Shown here: piece by piece, positions 54,780-64,000 of the stretch
Numbering within the stretch: the first letter of the stretch is position 1
How the letters are laid out: each line of letters opens with the position of its first letter
NCBI GenBank assembly: GCA_030762935.1
Contig: CM060884.1
Span: 73,349,196 to 73,413,195, forward strand
From: Hymenopus coronatus
Lineage: Eukaryota; Arthropoda; Insecta; Mantodea; Hymenopodidae
Reading direction: 5' to 3'
Length of the DNA stretch: 64,000 nucleotides
Translations under genes and position numbers: made by a program
The notes under the pieces: model-generated
Database searches by the model: none
The model's input: the letters and a program-made list of their open reading frames with translations, nothing else
Told to the model about the DNA's origin: nothing

Positions 54780-55618
54780 ATGTACACATATGATTTTCTC
54801 TAGCTGCTATATAAACAAACTTCTTACAAAAGATTATTCTTCTTTCTACACAATGCTAATTAAGATAAACCTTAGCAGAATGTTCTTATTACTTAGTTCC
54901 TTATAAGTAGAAGGCAACTAAAGGAATGCCCTATGCTAAATTTATAGTAAAATATTTTAAATGCGATTGTCATTGAAAAACGCTTCTTTGTTCAGCCAGG
55001 AGTAGAATAAAAGAAAAACGGACACTTTCTGTCTAAGAAAAGTTTAAGTACTTCATAATTTAAACCAATACCAAAGAATACCTCGGAAACAGTTAACTCC
55101 TCAACAAAAACGTAAAGGTCATAAAGTGTGTGTTTTGACGAGATCTACATTTTTTGTCTATCTCTTACGGTTTAGCAGTTAAGCGAAGTTCGGCAAAATG
55201 CATCTATAATAAAGAGATCTTCAGGGGCTATTACAAAATTTGAGTTATAAGTTTTATTTGTGATGGAAATGGTTTTAATTTGTGGTATTTTAATCAAAAT
55301 CGTTAGAGCCAATTTTGACGAAATCAAAATTTAGGAAAATTTGCCCATGTAAAGGTAGTTTGGGGTGAGGGGATTTTCCTCAAAATCTTCGTGTCACATC
55401 CTTCGTGATTGGTATTTAACCGTCTTGTCGTTTTTGAGCCATGCTGTCCACAGATACGCACACACATATACACAGATCTTTTTCTGAAAATGTTTTTTTT
55501 TATTCTGGAGGTCCTAAAACTGTATTTCCGGTGAAATCTCTGTATCAAATTTTGGATGGAATACAAAGCCTTCTCTATCCACTATGTACATTGTACATAC
55601 GAGGCTAGAGGAAGTAAA
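54780..55618 (+). mobile_element. RF-A element, old diverged copy
   Basis: TACACATATGATTTTCTCTA to GGCTAGAGGAAGTAAACATG. It shares the older subfamily features of the 15.3- and 35.6-kb copies. Confidence 0.75.
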
Positions 55619-55919
55619 CATGGTATTTAAGTTAATTCATTCACTTAAGGTCAGCTTAGATTAATGATGCTTGATGCTTCTAATCCGTTTTCGAATCGAG
55701 GTTCCTTTGGATGTTTCAGGTTTGGAACTTCTAGTAGTATCTACGAGGGTCGTTTTTTTCAACTTCTGATAGGTTATAAATAAAAGAGAAGTTCGAAGAG
55801 AACAATTATTTTATTACAAAAAGTTTTGTGAACTTATGGTTACTTTTCAACATAGATTGAGACATTTATCGTACCTGTGCACAAGCTCTGCAACCCGATT
55901 AAAAAAATGTTGACGCCAG

Positions 55920-56315
55920 TGATGCAGCCCGGAACCACTAGCAATACAGCTGCTGTTTATTGTGAAACTTCCCAACGTTTGGGAGAGCTATTAAAAAAAA
56001 AAACTTCAGGAATTCTGTTGATCCATGACAACGCTCGTCCACACACTACTGGCACAACCCATCGGCTCCTTGAACAATTTCAATGGGGTATTTTTGATCA
56101 CCCGCAGTACAGAGCTGACCAGCGACTTTCACCTTTTCCCTGAAATGAACACGTGGCTAGGAGGTCAGCACTTTCAAACCAACGAAGATCTTCAAAACAA
56201 CATCAATGCTCATTTGAAATCATTAGCGCCAACATTTTTTAAAACGGGTATTGCGAAGCTTGTGCACAGGTACGATAAATATCTCAATTTTTTCGGTGAC
56301 TATATTGAAAATTAA
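55920..56315 (+). pseudogene. Mariner transposase, C-terminal portion, frameshifted
   Basis: The first frame (55877-56143) includes NTAAVYCETSQRLGELLKKK and the second catalytic Asp in ILLIHDNARPHTTGTTHRLL. The third Asp region is broken: a short deletion near 56117 removes part of the PDLAPSD motif and the next frame (56025-56315) continues with FHLFPEMNTWLGGQHFQTNE to VHRYDKYLNFFGDYIEN and stop. The N-terminal half is absent. It shares the 9.8-kb copy's subfamily but keeps the C-terminal tail that copy has lost. Confidence 0.8.
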
Positions 56316-56376
56316 CTGTAGTGAACAACCACACACAACTTTTTGGACAAAGGCCAACCAGGCCGGCAAATCATAG

Positions 56377-57350
56377 TATATAAGAGGGTATGAAGATAGT
56401 TGGTAAGACACGTGCTAACCAGGGAACACAGAAGGCGCGACAGTCGCTGCTATATAAGAGAGTATGAAGATAGTTGGTAAGACACCGTGCTAACCAGGGA
56501 ACACAGAAGGTGCGACAGTCGCAACTATATAAGAGGGTATGAAGATAGTTGGTAACACACCGTGCTAATCAGGGAACACAGAAGGCGCGACAGTCGCAGC
56601 TATATAAGAGGGTATGGAGATAGTTGGTAACACACCGTGCTAACCAGGGAACACAGAAGGCGCGACAGTCGCAACTATATAAGAGGGTATGAAGATAGTT
56701 GGTAACACACCGTGCTAACCAGGGAACACAGAAGGCGCGACAGTCGCAACTATATAAGAGGGTATGAAGATAGTTGGTAACACACCGTGCTAACCAGGGA
56801 ACACAGAAGGCGCGACAGTCGCGACTATATAAGAGGGTATGAAGATAGTTGGTAACACACCGTGCTAACCAGGGAACACAGAAGGCGCGACAGTCGCAGC
56901 TATATAAGAGGGTATGCAGATAGTTGGTAACACACCGTGGTAACCAGGGAACACAGAAGGCGCGACAGTCGCAGCTATATAAGAGGGTATGGAGATAGTT
57001 GGTAACACACCGTGCTAACCAGGGATCACAGAAGGCGCGACAGTCGCAACTATATAAGAGGGTATGAAGATAGTTGGTAACACACCGTGCTAACCAGGGA
57101 ACACAGAAGGCGCGACAGTCGCAGCTATATAAGAGGGTATGAAGATAGTTGGTAACACACCGTGCTAACCAGGGAACACAGAAGGCGCGACAGTCGCAAC
57201 TATATAAGAGGGTATGAAGATAGTTGGTAACACACCGTGCTAACCAGGGAACACAGAAGGTGTGACAGTCGCGACTATATAAGAGGGTATGGAGATAGTT
57301 GGTAACACACCGTGCTAACCAGGGAACACAGAAGGCGCGACAGTCGCAAC
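56377..57350 (+). repeat. 75-bp tandem array, each unit with a TATATAAG box
   Basis: TATATAAGAG recurs at 56377, 56451, 56526 and every 75 bp to 57276, and as TATATAAGGC at 57351: 14 boxes in all. The unit continues with GATAGTTGGTAACACACCGT, GCTAACCAGGGAACACAGAA and GGCGCGACAGTCGCAA. The units are very similar, so the array is young or homogenised. The last unit leads straight into the gag-like frame. Confidence 0.95.
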
Positions 57351-57407
57351 TATATAAGGCGCACGGACTAGAGGGACAGGGGAACGAGAGATCTTCGAGC
57401 TGTCAAC
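57351..57407 (+). promoter_or_regulatory. Terminal TATA box and leader of the gag-like frame
   Basis: TATATAAGGC at 57351 lies 57 bases before the ATG at 57408. A start 25-30 bases downstream of TATA would fall near 57380, giving a leader of about 28 bases. The other 13 boxes could give longer transcripts. Confidence 0.5.
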
Positions 57408-58480
57408 ATGGCGAAGAAGAGACTCCGCAGAACCGCCGCTGCTAAGGCAGCAACCGTCGCCTCTTCCCCGGCAGCCGCCGAGGAGGCAGCATCTCCGACG
57501 CCACCGGTCGCGGCAAGCCTTGCTTCGCCGCCGGCTGCCACCGCAGTCTGGCCGCAACTGCACCCACAGTTGCCGCCATCACTGCCGCCACCGACGACTC
57601 CACCCAGCTCCACGCCGCCGCCGCCGTCGTCCCGGTTCAGTGCCGTGGTACGGGGGGTCCCTCGGGACCTTTCCACCCGCATCTGCTCACCGCCGTGCAG
57701 TCGCGGTGGCCTTCTTGCTTGAGGGCCACCCGCATATACTGCGACCGTGGGCCAACGCCGCTTGTTCGCTGACTTGGAAGCTGCCTTGGCGTCAGGGTTG
57801 CCCTTATTTGGGCGACTTCAGGTCGACGAGGCTAGCCGACAAGAACGCCACCGGCCCTGCCGACGCTGCTGTGCCTTCGGACACTGAGCTGACGTCTGCT
57901 CCACGCCGCCGCGGTACCACTACTGTGGTACCAACACTACCACCGCCGAGTGCACTGGGCACCATCTCCGCCGTCGCCGCCGGTTCTGTGCCACCTGTCT
58001 TGGCACAGGACATTTCATAGGGATACCCAAGTGCCCGCTCTACCCCAGGAGCAGATCACCACCACCCGCCCGGACTACACGCCGCCGACCATCATCATCG
58101 ACACCACACCACCTGCACACGCGATAGACGCAGCGACACGGGACGCCATTCAGGACCTCCATGCGGAGATCTTGAACGTCGGCACCCGTTTAGCTGACCT
58201 TAAAGAGCTGTGCAGTGTCATCAATGAAAAACTACAGGAGCTTCAAGCTGCCACCACCGCACGCCATCGCCACACTACGGTCCACCACCGCTGAGCTGTC
58301 CAACCGGATAGCCAGTGTTCAGCCGCAGCCTCAGCAGGACCTCCAGCCGCAGCAGCTCCACTCCGCCGAACGGCCCCACTCCAGGGGCCAATCACACAAC
58401 GGTGCTGTTCCAAGAACCGGCCCTGAGTCTTGGATTCTTCGCGCACGGCAGTTACGAATGGAGAAGAACCAACACTAACT
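57408..58480 (+). pseudogene. Gag-like ORF1 of a non-LTR element, with CCHC knuckles in broken frames
   Basis: From the ATG at 57408 a Lys/Arg start (MAKKRLRRTAAAK) and an Ala/Pro-rich segment lead to FSAVVRGVPRDLSTR at about 57636-57680, which recalls the RRM-like part of ORF1 proteins. The frame stops at 57722. One frame over, HLLTAVQSRWPSCLRATRIY continues it. Back in the first frame, CRRCCAFGH-stop-ADVC (57858-57899) is a C-x2-C-x4-H-x4-C zinc knuckle with TGA inside it; CGTNTTTAEC is a second knuckle that has lost its first Cys and its His; CATCLGTGHFIGIPKC (57987-58034) is a third. A third frame then gives an amphipathic coiled-coil-like helix (RDAIQDLHAEILNVGTRLAD, to about 58260) and the next a Gln-rich tail. 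Such proteins bind element RNA. This copy has at least three frameshifts and several stops. Confidence 0.6.
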
Positions 58481-58806
58481 CCAACTCAATCCTTCACCCT
58501 CAAATTCCTCTACTCCTCTCCCTGAATATTCCGCGGTGACAGTCTGGGCCTCGGTCAAGTCTGTCTCCCGGTCCTCATTTCACCCCTCTGACTGCACCCT
58601 GCAGTCAGTTATATTATCACCTTGAATCCGCGGGTGCAGTCATGCTGTACCGCCTCTCCTTACTTCTTTCCAATACCGGTGGAGGGTTTTTTTAGTCGGT
58701 ATGCCCACATGGGAGACCCCGACACTCCAGGCTTGCCCGAGTCAGTCCTTAAGGTGGATTTTTCCTCTCCACTCGAAATTAAAACAAAAAATAAAAAAGG
58801 GGGGGG

Positions 58807-59190
58807 GGAAGGCAGTCAAATCTGAGCTACGTAAGAAGCAACATCTCCGTAGCATGGGGGCCTATCTCATTCTACCTTGATCTCTTGTTCTTATTTATAC
58901 GACCCTGCCTCTGTACTCCCGGCATTTGAGCTCGTCAAGGTAGCCCGTGTGTCTCGAAGTTCCGCAGAACCTGCTAGGCACGTACTCCCGTACGGTCACT
59001 ACTTGGACCTAAAGAACGATCCCGCTTGGCATCTGGAGCTCGCTGAGAATCAACCGTCAGTTGCGTGTCTCGATGTCACCCCGTGGAGTCCGATGAGCGA
59101 GCGAAATACACCACCTGCTACTTACTTTCCGTTCCTCTTTAAGTAGAACCGACTCGCAACCGCACAGAATTACTCACCAGCACGGAGTCC
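58807..59190 (+). other. GC-rich segment of unknown origin inside the mariner
   Basis: It follows the A-rich tail and a G run (58800-58808) and reaches the mariner 3' UTR. It has an 89-codon frame (58877-59146, including SERNTPPATYFPFLFK) that I do not recognise. It may be more of the retroelement or a transduced piece of flanking DNA. Confidence 0.35.
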
Positions 59191-59304
59191 ACAGCAGTAA
59201 CCATAAGTGTACACAACTTTTAGTAATAAAATAATTGTTTTCTATGAACTTATATTTGATTTATAGCCATTCGAAGGTTGAAAAAAAAAACAACCGCCCT
59301 CGTA

Positions 59305-59667
59305 CATAAGATAAAGAGAATGGATAAGATGTTTTCTAGAGCAGTTCTTGATCACATCTACTTCACTACTGAGTACAAACACTAAAGGTTATTTTCTTTG
59401 TGACGTAGCAGGCAAAGGGCACACGTCTCTTGACGTAAATAGAGAGGTCCATTGTGCGAGTTGAAGCACACAGGCTGTCACTTAACAGGATTTGGTGAAA
59501 AAGCGCCCTCTAAGAGCCAGCAGCCACTCCCCATGACGTCACGTCACCCACAGACCTTCATCAGGGCTTGCGGAATAGCTCGCTTTAATGATGGGGATGA
59601 AAACACCCTCTCAGATACAAGTCCTGACTGTGTTTGTGCATCTGTCTTTCCTTTAATGAAGTGTTTT
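59305..59667. other. Unassigned DNA
   Basis: GC-richer patch at 59450-59640 with a 72-codon frame, unrecognised. Confidence 0.3.
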
Positions 59668-60441
59668 TAATTTCTCTGCACGTACCATGCACATAGAGTA
59701 TAGAAAAGGTATTGTACTGCACCCAAAATTCGATACAGAGATTTCACTGGAAATATAAGCTTTGGGACTCCCTAAATCTACATTTTTAGGAAAGGTTCCG
59801 TATGTGCTTGGACAGCATAGTTCAAATATGAAAAAACCGTTAAATACCAAACTTGGTATTTAAGTTCAGTATCTTCCAGGGATGCGGCACGAAGATTTTG
59901 GAAAAAAAAAATCGCCCACCCCACACAGACCTTTATATGGAAAAAAACTTTTGAAAGTGTTCTTTTTCTCAAAAATGGTTCTAAAGATTTTGATGAAAAT
60001 ACCTCACATTGAATCCATTTCCATCACAAATAAAGTTTATATCTTGAATTTGCTGAGAATAGCGTCTAAAGACCTCTTTATTCAAAATGCATTTTTTTTT
60101 TTTAATTTTGCATAACTGGTAAGCCATAAGAGATAGACGAAAACTTGCTCCACAAAAAATGTAGACCTCCTTAAAAAACATAATTTGTCATATATATTTT
60201 CTTCGTGGGGCTGAACGCTTTCGATATACTCCTTGTAATTGGTTTTAGTTTTAAAAATTTAAAACATTTGACTGTCGGTTAAGTCTAGTGTATTCCCTTA
60301 TTTCTCTCCTACTTATAAGAAAGGAAGTAATAAGAGCGTTTTTTCTAATGTTTATCTCGATGAGAATGAGGTGCATAGAAGAATATAACAATAATTTGTT
60401 ATAGAGATGTAGAGAAAGTTATGTGAATGGAGCACACAGAA
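59668..60441 (-). mobile_element. RF-A element, near full length
   Basis: TTTAATTTCTCTGCACGTAC to GTAGAGAAAGTTATGTGAAT. The CA tract is reduced to one CGTATGTGCTTGG remnant. It faces the forward copy at 60788. Confidence 0.8.
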
Positions 60442-60787
60442 TTTAGTGCAATATAAAGAACTTAGGGATCTATACAAAAAGGGTTATGAAAAAACATTTA
60501 TATTCACATACCTTTCCGTGTCCATTTTGATATAAACTATTTTATAAAAGATTATTCTGGTATCAAGTTTCTTCTAATCAAAATAAAGATAGAAACAAAC
60601 ATTTAATTACGAGTTTTCATACAATTTCATATCAAACAAGGGACATTAGGCTAAAGATACACGAAATCAAATCTTTTAAAACTGGCGCTGTTGAAATTTC
60701 GTTCTATTTTCAGGTTGAATTCATTTGATAAAGTTTGGTGTTTCACTAAGATCAGTCTCTACCTACTCTGCACCGATCCATTTTAAA
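60442..60787. other. Spacer between inward-facing RF-A copies
   Basis: No inverted symmetry beyond the RF-A ends, unlike the pair at 4.2-6.5 kb. No gene. Confidence 0.35.
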
Positions 60788-61657
60788 AAATGTGTTCCAT
60801 TCACATGACTTTCTCTATATCTCTATAGAAAGGTATTGTTAAATAGCTTATTCTACTATTTACTTCATGTTAATTGAGAAAAAAAAATCCAGAAATCGTC
60901 TTATTACTTGCTTCCATGTAAGTAGAAATGAAATAAGGGAGTACCCGGCTAAAGTGATAGTCAAAAGCTGGTTGCCATGTGACTGAAGTTCCTTTGTTTG
61001 TATGGACAGCAGTTGACAAATTCCTGTATGAAAAAAGTATGGGTGTTTTATTGCTGAAACCAATAAAAAGGAATATGTCTAAAACGATCAACTGCACGAA
61101 AAAGATGTGTTATACATAAATTGTGTGTTTTAACAAACTACATTTTCTTACGTAGGTAAGTTTCTGTCCTTTTCTTACAGTTTAGTAGTTATGCAATACT
61201 CCATAAAATTCATGCAGAATAAAAATGCCTTCTGAGGGTATTCCCAGACAATTCAAGATATACATTTTATTTGGCATGCATATATATTTAATATGGGACA
61301 TTTTAATCAAAATCGTTAGGCATTTTTGAGAAAATAAAAAAATTCGAAAATGTTTCCGTATGAAGGGTAGTTGGAGGTGCGGGAATTTTCTAGAAAATCT
61401 TCCTGTTGCATCCTTGTAAGATACTGAACTTAAATACCAAGTTTGGTATTTAACGAGCTTTTCGTTTTTGAGCTAAGCTGCCCACTCAGAGACTGACAGA
61501 CATGCTCACACACAGACATATTTATAAAAATGCATTTTTTTTATTTCTGGGGTTTCAAAGCGTGTATTTCCGGTGAAATCTCGGTATCGAATTTTTGAGT
61601 GCAATACTGTACCTTCTCTATACACTATGTACATGGTATGTGTAGAAAAAGTAAAAA
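60788..61657 (+). mobile_element. RF-A element, full length
   Basis: AAATGTGTTCCATTCACATG to GTGTAGAAAAAGTAAAAAG. Confidence 0.85.
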
Positions 61658-61745
61658 GCTTATGTTCTATATTCTTCATGCTATTAGAGATAAACATTAT
61701 TATGAATCTTTTTTATGGCTTGCTTTTCTGTAAGCTGACGGCCTA
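61658..61745 (+). repeat. RF-A fragment, head-to-tail after a full copy
   Basis: CTTATGTTCTATATTCTTCA to TTGCTTTTCTGTAAGCTGA belongs to the start-side block of the family. Confidence 0.55.
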
Positions 61746-61894
61746 CGTAATGACCTTGAACTTCTGTTCTGTTTGGATTCCCAGGACGAAAACATCTTTG
61801 GTGTTCAATTCAGACTTTTTCTGCGTATTTTGAAACAAACTAGCCATCTACTTTATACTAAATGGGAAAACATTAACAGAAATAATCTCATTGT

Positions 61895-62285
61895 TTAGAT
61901 AGACAGAGTCAGATTGAAAAATCCAATTGCCTAGCTGAGATTTTGACTACGGATCTCTTCCGGTCTTTAGCCACTTGCTCTACCATGGCGATATGCTGGC
62001 ATGGCATTACATTTCTCACCTGACTGCTATGTTTCCCGGGAAATCACAAGGTATTTTTAGGTGACATACCCCAATGGTGACTTACAATGTTGTAAGTACT
62101 TTAAGTCCCAGGATTCATAGCATAGCCAACTATTATAGTCAAATATTATTGATTTAATTGTCGTTTTTTTTCACTCGTTCTCTAGCCAGTTTTTCTACCA
62201 CTGACAACATGCGGCCATAGCATTGAATTTCTCAACTGACTCGTTAATGCCTTGCTGGCATACTGCCAGGGTAGCTCAGTGGTTA
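61895..62285. repeat. Palindromic element with SINE D arms, copy 2
   Basis: The left arm (GACAGAGTCAGATTGAAAAA; CTATGTTTCCCGGGAAATCA; CTTACAATGTTGTAAGTACT) parallels the 47.6-kb element. The right arm is mostly lost except for GTAGCTCAGTGGTTAGAGCA at about 62271, the A box that opens the 92-bp array. Confidence 0.6.
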
Positions 62286-63318
62286 GAGCAACCAGCTAGA
62301 GACAGAGAGATCCGTGGTTCAAATCCTGGCTATGACACTGAATATTTTAGTCCGACTATACCTATCCAACTCCTGTCCTACACACGGCTAGAGACCGGGA
62401 GATCCGTGGTTCAAATCCCGGCTATGGCATTGAATTTTTCAGTCTGACTCTACCTATCCAACTCCTGTCCTACACACGGCTAGAGACCGGGAGATGCTTG
62501 GTTCAAATCCCGGCTATGGCATTGCATTTTTCCGTCTGACTCTACTTATCCAACTCCTGTCCTACACACGGCTAGAGACTGGGAGATCCGTGGTTCAAAT
62601 CCCGGCTATGACATTGAATTTTTTAGTCTGACTCTACCTATCCAACTCCTGTCCTACACACGGCTAGAGACCGGGAGATCCGTGGTTCAAATCCCAGCTA
62701 TGGCATTGAATTTCTCAGTCTGACTCTACCTATCCAACTCCTGTCCTACACACGGCTAGAGACTGGGAGATCCGTGGTTCAAATCCCTACTATGGCACTG
62801 AATTTTTCAGTGTGACTCAACCTATCCAACTCCTGCCTTACACCCGGCTAGAGACTGGGAGATCCGTGGTTCAAATCCCGGCTATGGCATTGAATTTTTT
62901 AGTCTGACTCTACCTATCCAACTCCTGTCCTACACACGGCTAGAGACCGGGAGATCCGTGGTTCAAATCCCAGCTATGGCATTGAATTTCTCAGTCTGAC
63001 TCTACCTATCCAACTCCTGTCCTACACACGGCTAGAGACTGGGAGATCCGTGGTTCAAATCCCTACTATGGCACTGAATTTTTCAGTGTGACTCAACCTA
63101 TCCAACTCCTGCCTTACACCCGGCTAGAGACTGGGAGATCCATGGTTCAAATCCTGGGTATGGCATAGAATTTTTCAGTCTGACCCTACCTATCCAACTA
63201 CTGCCCTACACACGGCTAGAGACCGGGAGATCCATGGTTCAAATCCTGGCTATGGCATTGAATTTTTCAGTCTGAGTCTACCTATCCAACTCCTGTCCTA
63301 CACACAACTTGTGTGAAA
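62286..63318 (+). repeat. 92-bp tandem array of SINE D B-box modules, about 11 copies
   Basis: The unit is CTAGAGACCGGGAGATCCGT, GGTTCAAATCCCGGCTATGG (B box), CATTGAATTTTTCAGTCTGA, CTCTACCTATCCAACTCCTG, TCCTACACACGG. One A box lies in front of the first unit only; the last ends in the SINE tail CTTGTGTGAAAAAA. A three-unit block is itself duplicated with period 276 bp (variant ATCCCAGCTA at 62691 and 62967). Most B boxes are intact. Confidence 0.92.
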
Positions 63319-63324
63319 AAAACA

Positions 63325-63400
63325 ATTAAATCGGTCTCATTGTTTACTTCCTTCTAGGTAGAAAGAAAATAAGCGAACATATTACACAAAAACCATTTAA
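63325..63400 (+). repeat. RF-A fragment
   Basis: TTGTTTACTTCCTTCTAGGT, AGAAAGAAAATAAGCGAACA resembles the start-side block of old RF-A copies. Confidence 0.4.
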
Positions 63401-63964
63401 CAATATTTTATTTTACAACTTGTCAATTGCCAGGATCATAAAAACACCGGTGTGCCAGAATTTCCTCCCGCAGAAGTTGCTTTATGTGCCAGGAAGTCCG
63501 CTGACAGCTTCCGTTGCTTCTAAGCACACTTAACATACGCGCAACCTTGGTACCAGACTGCGGTAGGCTCTTTAGACATAGCAGCTGTGACTGTTAAACC
63601 TGTGTGACTGAGTTTTGTGAATATTGCGGTTTATTGCAAGTGCATCTGCTTCTGGAAAGTTCCAGTTACATGACCAACAGATATAAAAAAGGCCAACGAA
63701 ATCCTGCACAGTGTACAGTTGTAACCGGGAATGTATCGCATGCAACAGTTGAGTTCGACGGGAATTTGTAGCGAGCTATATTGTCACCGCAGCGAACGTC
63801 GATACGGCAGAACTGCTACGAAGGACGAAGAATTTATTGACCTCATTCTGATTGCAATCAGTTTGTGAGAGAAACAAAGCATTGTTGCAGAAAAAAAGTT
63901 TTATTTTCTGTGACATCAAACAGCGACCAGGTCTTTACGATTTGATTTTTGATTTAGACTACCG
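63401..63964. other. Unassigned DNA
   Basis: GTGCCAGGAAGTCCGCTGAC at 63487, with AAGCACACTTAA after it, recalls a repeat common in some insect genomes. That is from memory and weak. No gene frame. Confidence 0.25.
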
Positions 63965-64000
63965 TATTTCCTTATATTTACTTGCTTTCTTGTAAGTAGA
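63965..64000 (+). repeat. RF-A fragment at window edge
   Basis: TTACTTGCTTTCTTGTAAGT matches the start-side block. It continues beyond the window. Confidence 0.5.

Larger units (their letters stand above)
56340..58806 (+). mobile_element. Degraded non-LTR-like retroelement with tandem 5' promoter repeats
   Basis: Order: fourteen-copy 75-bp TATA repeat (56377-57360), a gag-like frame (57408 to about 58480), then a 3' region with GGTTTTTTTAGTCGGTATGC (58686), ending in the A-rich AAAACAAAAAATAAAAAAGG. No endonuclease or reverse transcriptase is present, so ORF2 is deleted. The whole lies inside a mariner 3' UTR. Diverged copies of a 20-30-bp stretch (AACTGTAGTGAACAACCACA near 56316 and AACCATAAGTGTACACAACT at 59199) may be a target duplication. 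The 3' boundary may instead lie at about 59190. Confidence 0.6.
55744..59302 (+). mobile_element. Fold-back mariner split by a non-LTR element
   Basis: TA flanks it (55742-55743, 59303-59304). The ends are long inverted repeats: 55744 to about 55860 corresponds to the inverse of about 59192-59302 (CGAGGGTCG or CGAGGGCGG outermost, ATTATTTTATTAC within). The left arm continues as inverted mariner 3' sequence to about 55918, then forward transposase sequence follows to about 56315. The 3' UTR then breaks; a foreign GC-rich segment lies at about 56340-59190; the mariner 3' UTR resumes at AGTAACCATAAGTGTACACA (59196). Confidence 0.75.

Noticed and set aside
57804..58013. Reverse 69-codon frame in the GC-rich block
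   Set aside because: It is the shadow of the forward gag-like sequence.

Overview
This window looks like transposon-dense intergenic DNA from an invertebrate, most likely an insect. It is AT-rich with very low gene density. Its DNA transposons have TA or TTAA target sites (mariner, pogo/Tigger and piggyBac types), and there are many tRNA-headed SINE-like modules, non-LTR remnants, microsatellites and three large minisatellites. I cannot name the species. I found no intact host protein gene: almost every long open frame is a by-product of a tandem repeat or belongs to a mobile element.

One repeat family of about 850-870 bp, here called RF-A, dominates, with about 40 full or partial copies on both strands. 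A full copy starts at a conserved ATCTGATGTGTTCC end. It holds a perfect internal palindrome (AAATACCAAGTTTGGTATTT), then a CA microsatellite, and ends in a near-palindromic hairpin (TTCTCTATACACTATGT and its complement) followed by AAAGTAAAA. The motif ACTTTCTCTACA occurs near both ends in inverted orientation. This layout resembles Helentron-derived non-autonomous elements, but that assignment is inference. Copies often lie as inward-facing pairs; one pair makes a 2.3-kb palindrome at 4247-6520.

Layout. 1-9.2 kb: RF-A copies with tRNA-like modules. 9.8-10.3 kb: 5'-truncated mariner. 10.8-11.45 kb: AT-rich tandem DNA. 11.5-26.4 kb: RF-A copies, two copies of a second SINE, a fold-back mariner derivative (20.1-20.8 kb) and a piece of a second one with the same internal junction (24.5-24.8 kb). 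27.1-27.4 kb: composite CCAT/CCCAT microsatellite. 27.9-31.4 kb: another mariner deletion derivative holding nested insertions. 32.17-35.54 kb: a mariner with perfect 29-bp terminal inverted repeats (TIRs) and a TA duplication, whose missing half is replaced by about 54 tandem copies of a 54-bp unit derived from its own TIR. 35.6-42.5 kb: RF-A copies and one SINE. 42.93-45.74 kb: a nearly complete pogo-like transposon encoding an HTH, a DDE domain and a PHD finger, broken by one frameshift and one stop. 46-46.6 kb: LINE remnant. 47.6-48.0 kb: SINE palindrome. 49.0-49.7 kb: piggyBac-like remnant. 52.9-54.0 kb: 45-bp minisatellite inside an RF-A copy. 55.74-59.30 kb: a fold-back mariner with a degraded non-LTR element nested in it; that element has fourteen 75-bp repeats, each with a TATA box, in front of a gag-like reading frame with zinc knuckles. 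61.9-63.3 kb: SINE palindrome running into an eleven-copy array of a 92-bp unit carrying a Pol III B box.

The common theme is amplification of the regulatory or terminal parts of transposons (TIRs, TATA-bearing promoters, B boxes) into tandem arrays, and their rearrangement into palindromes.
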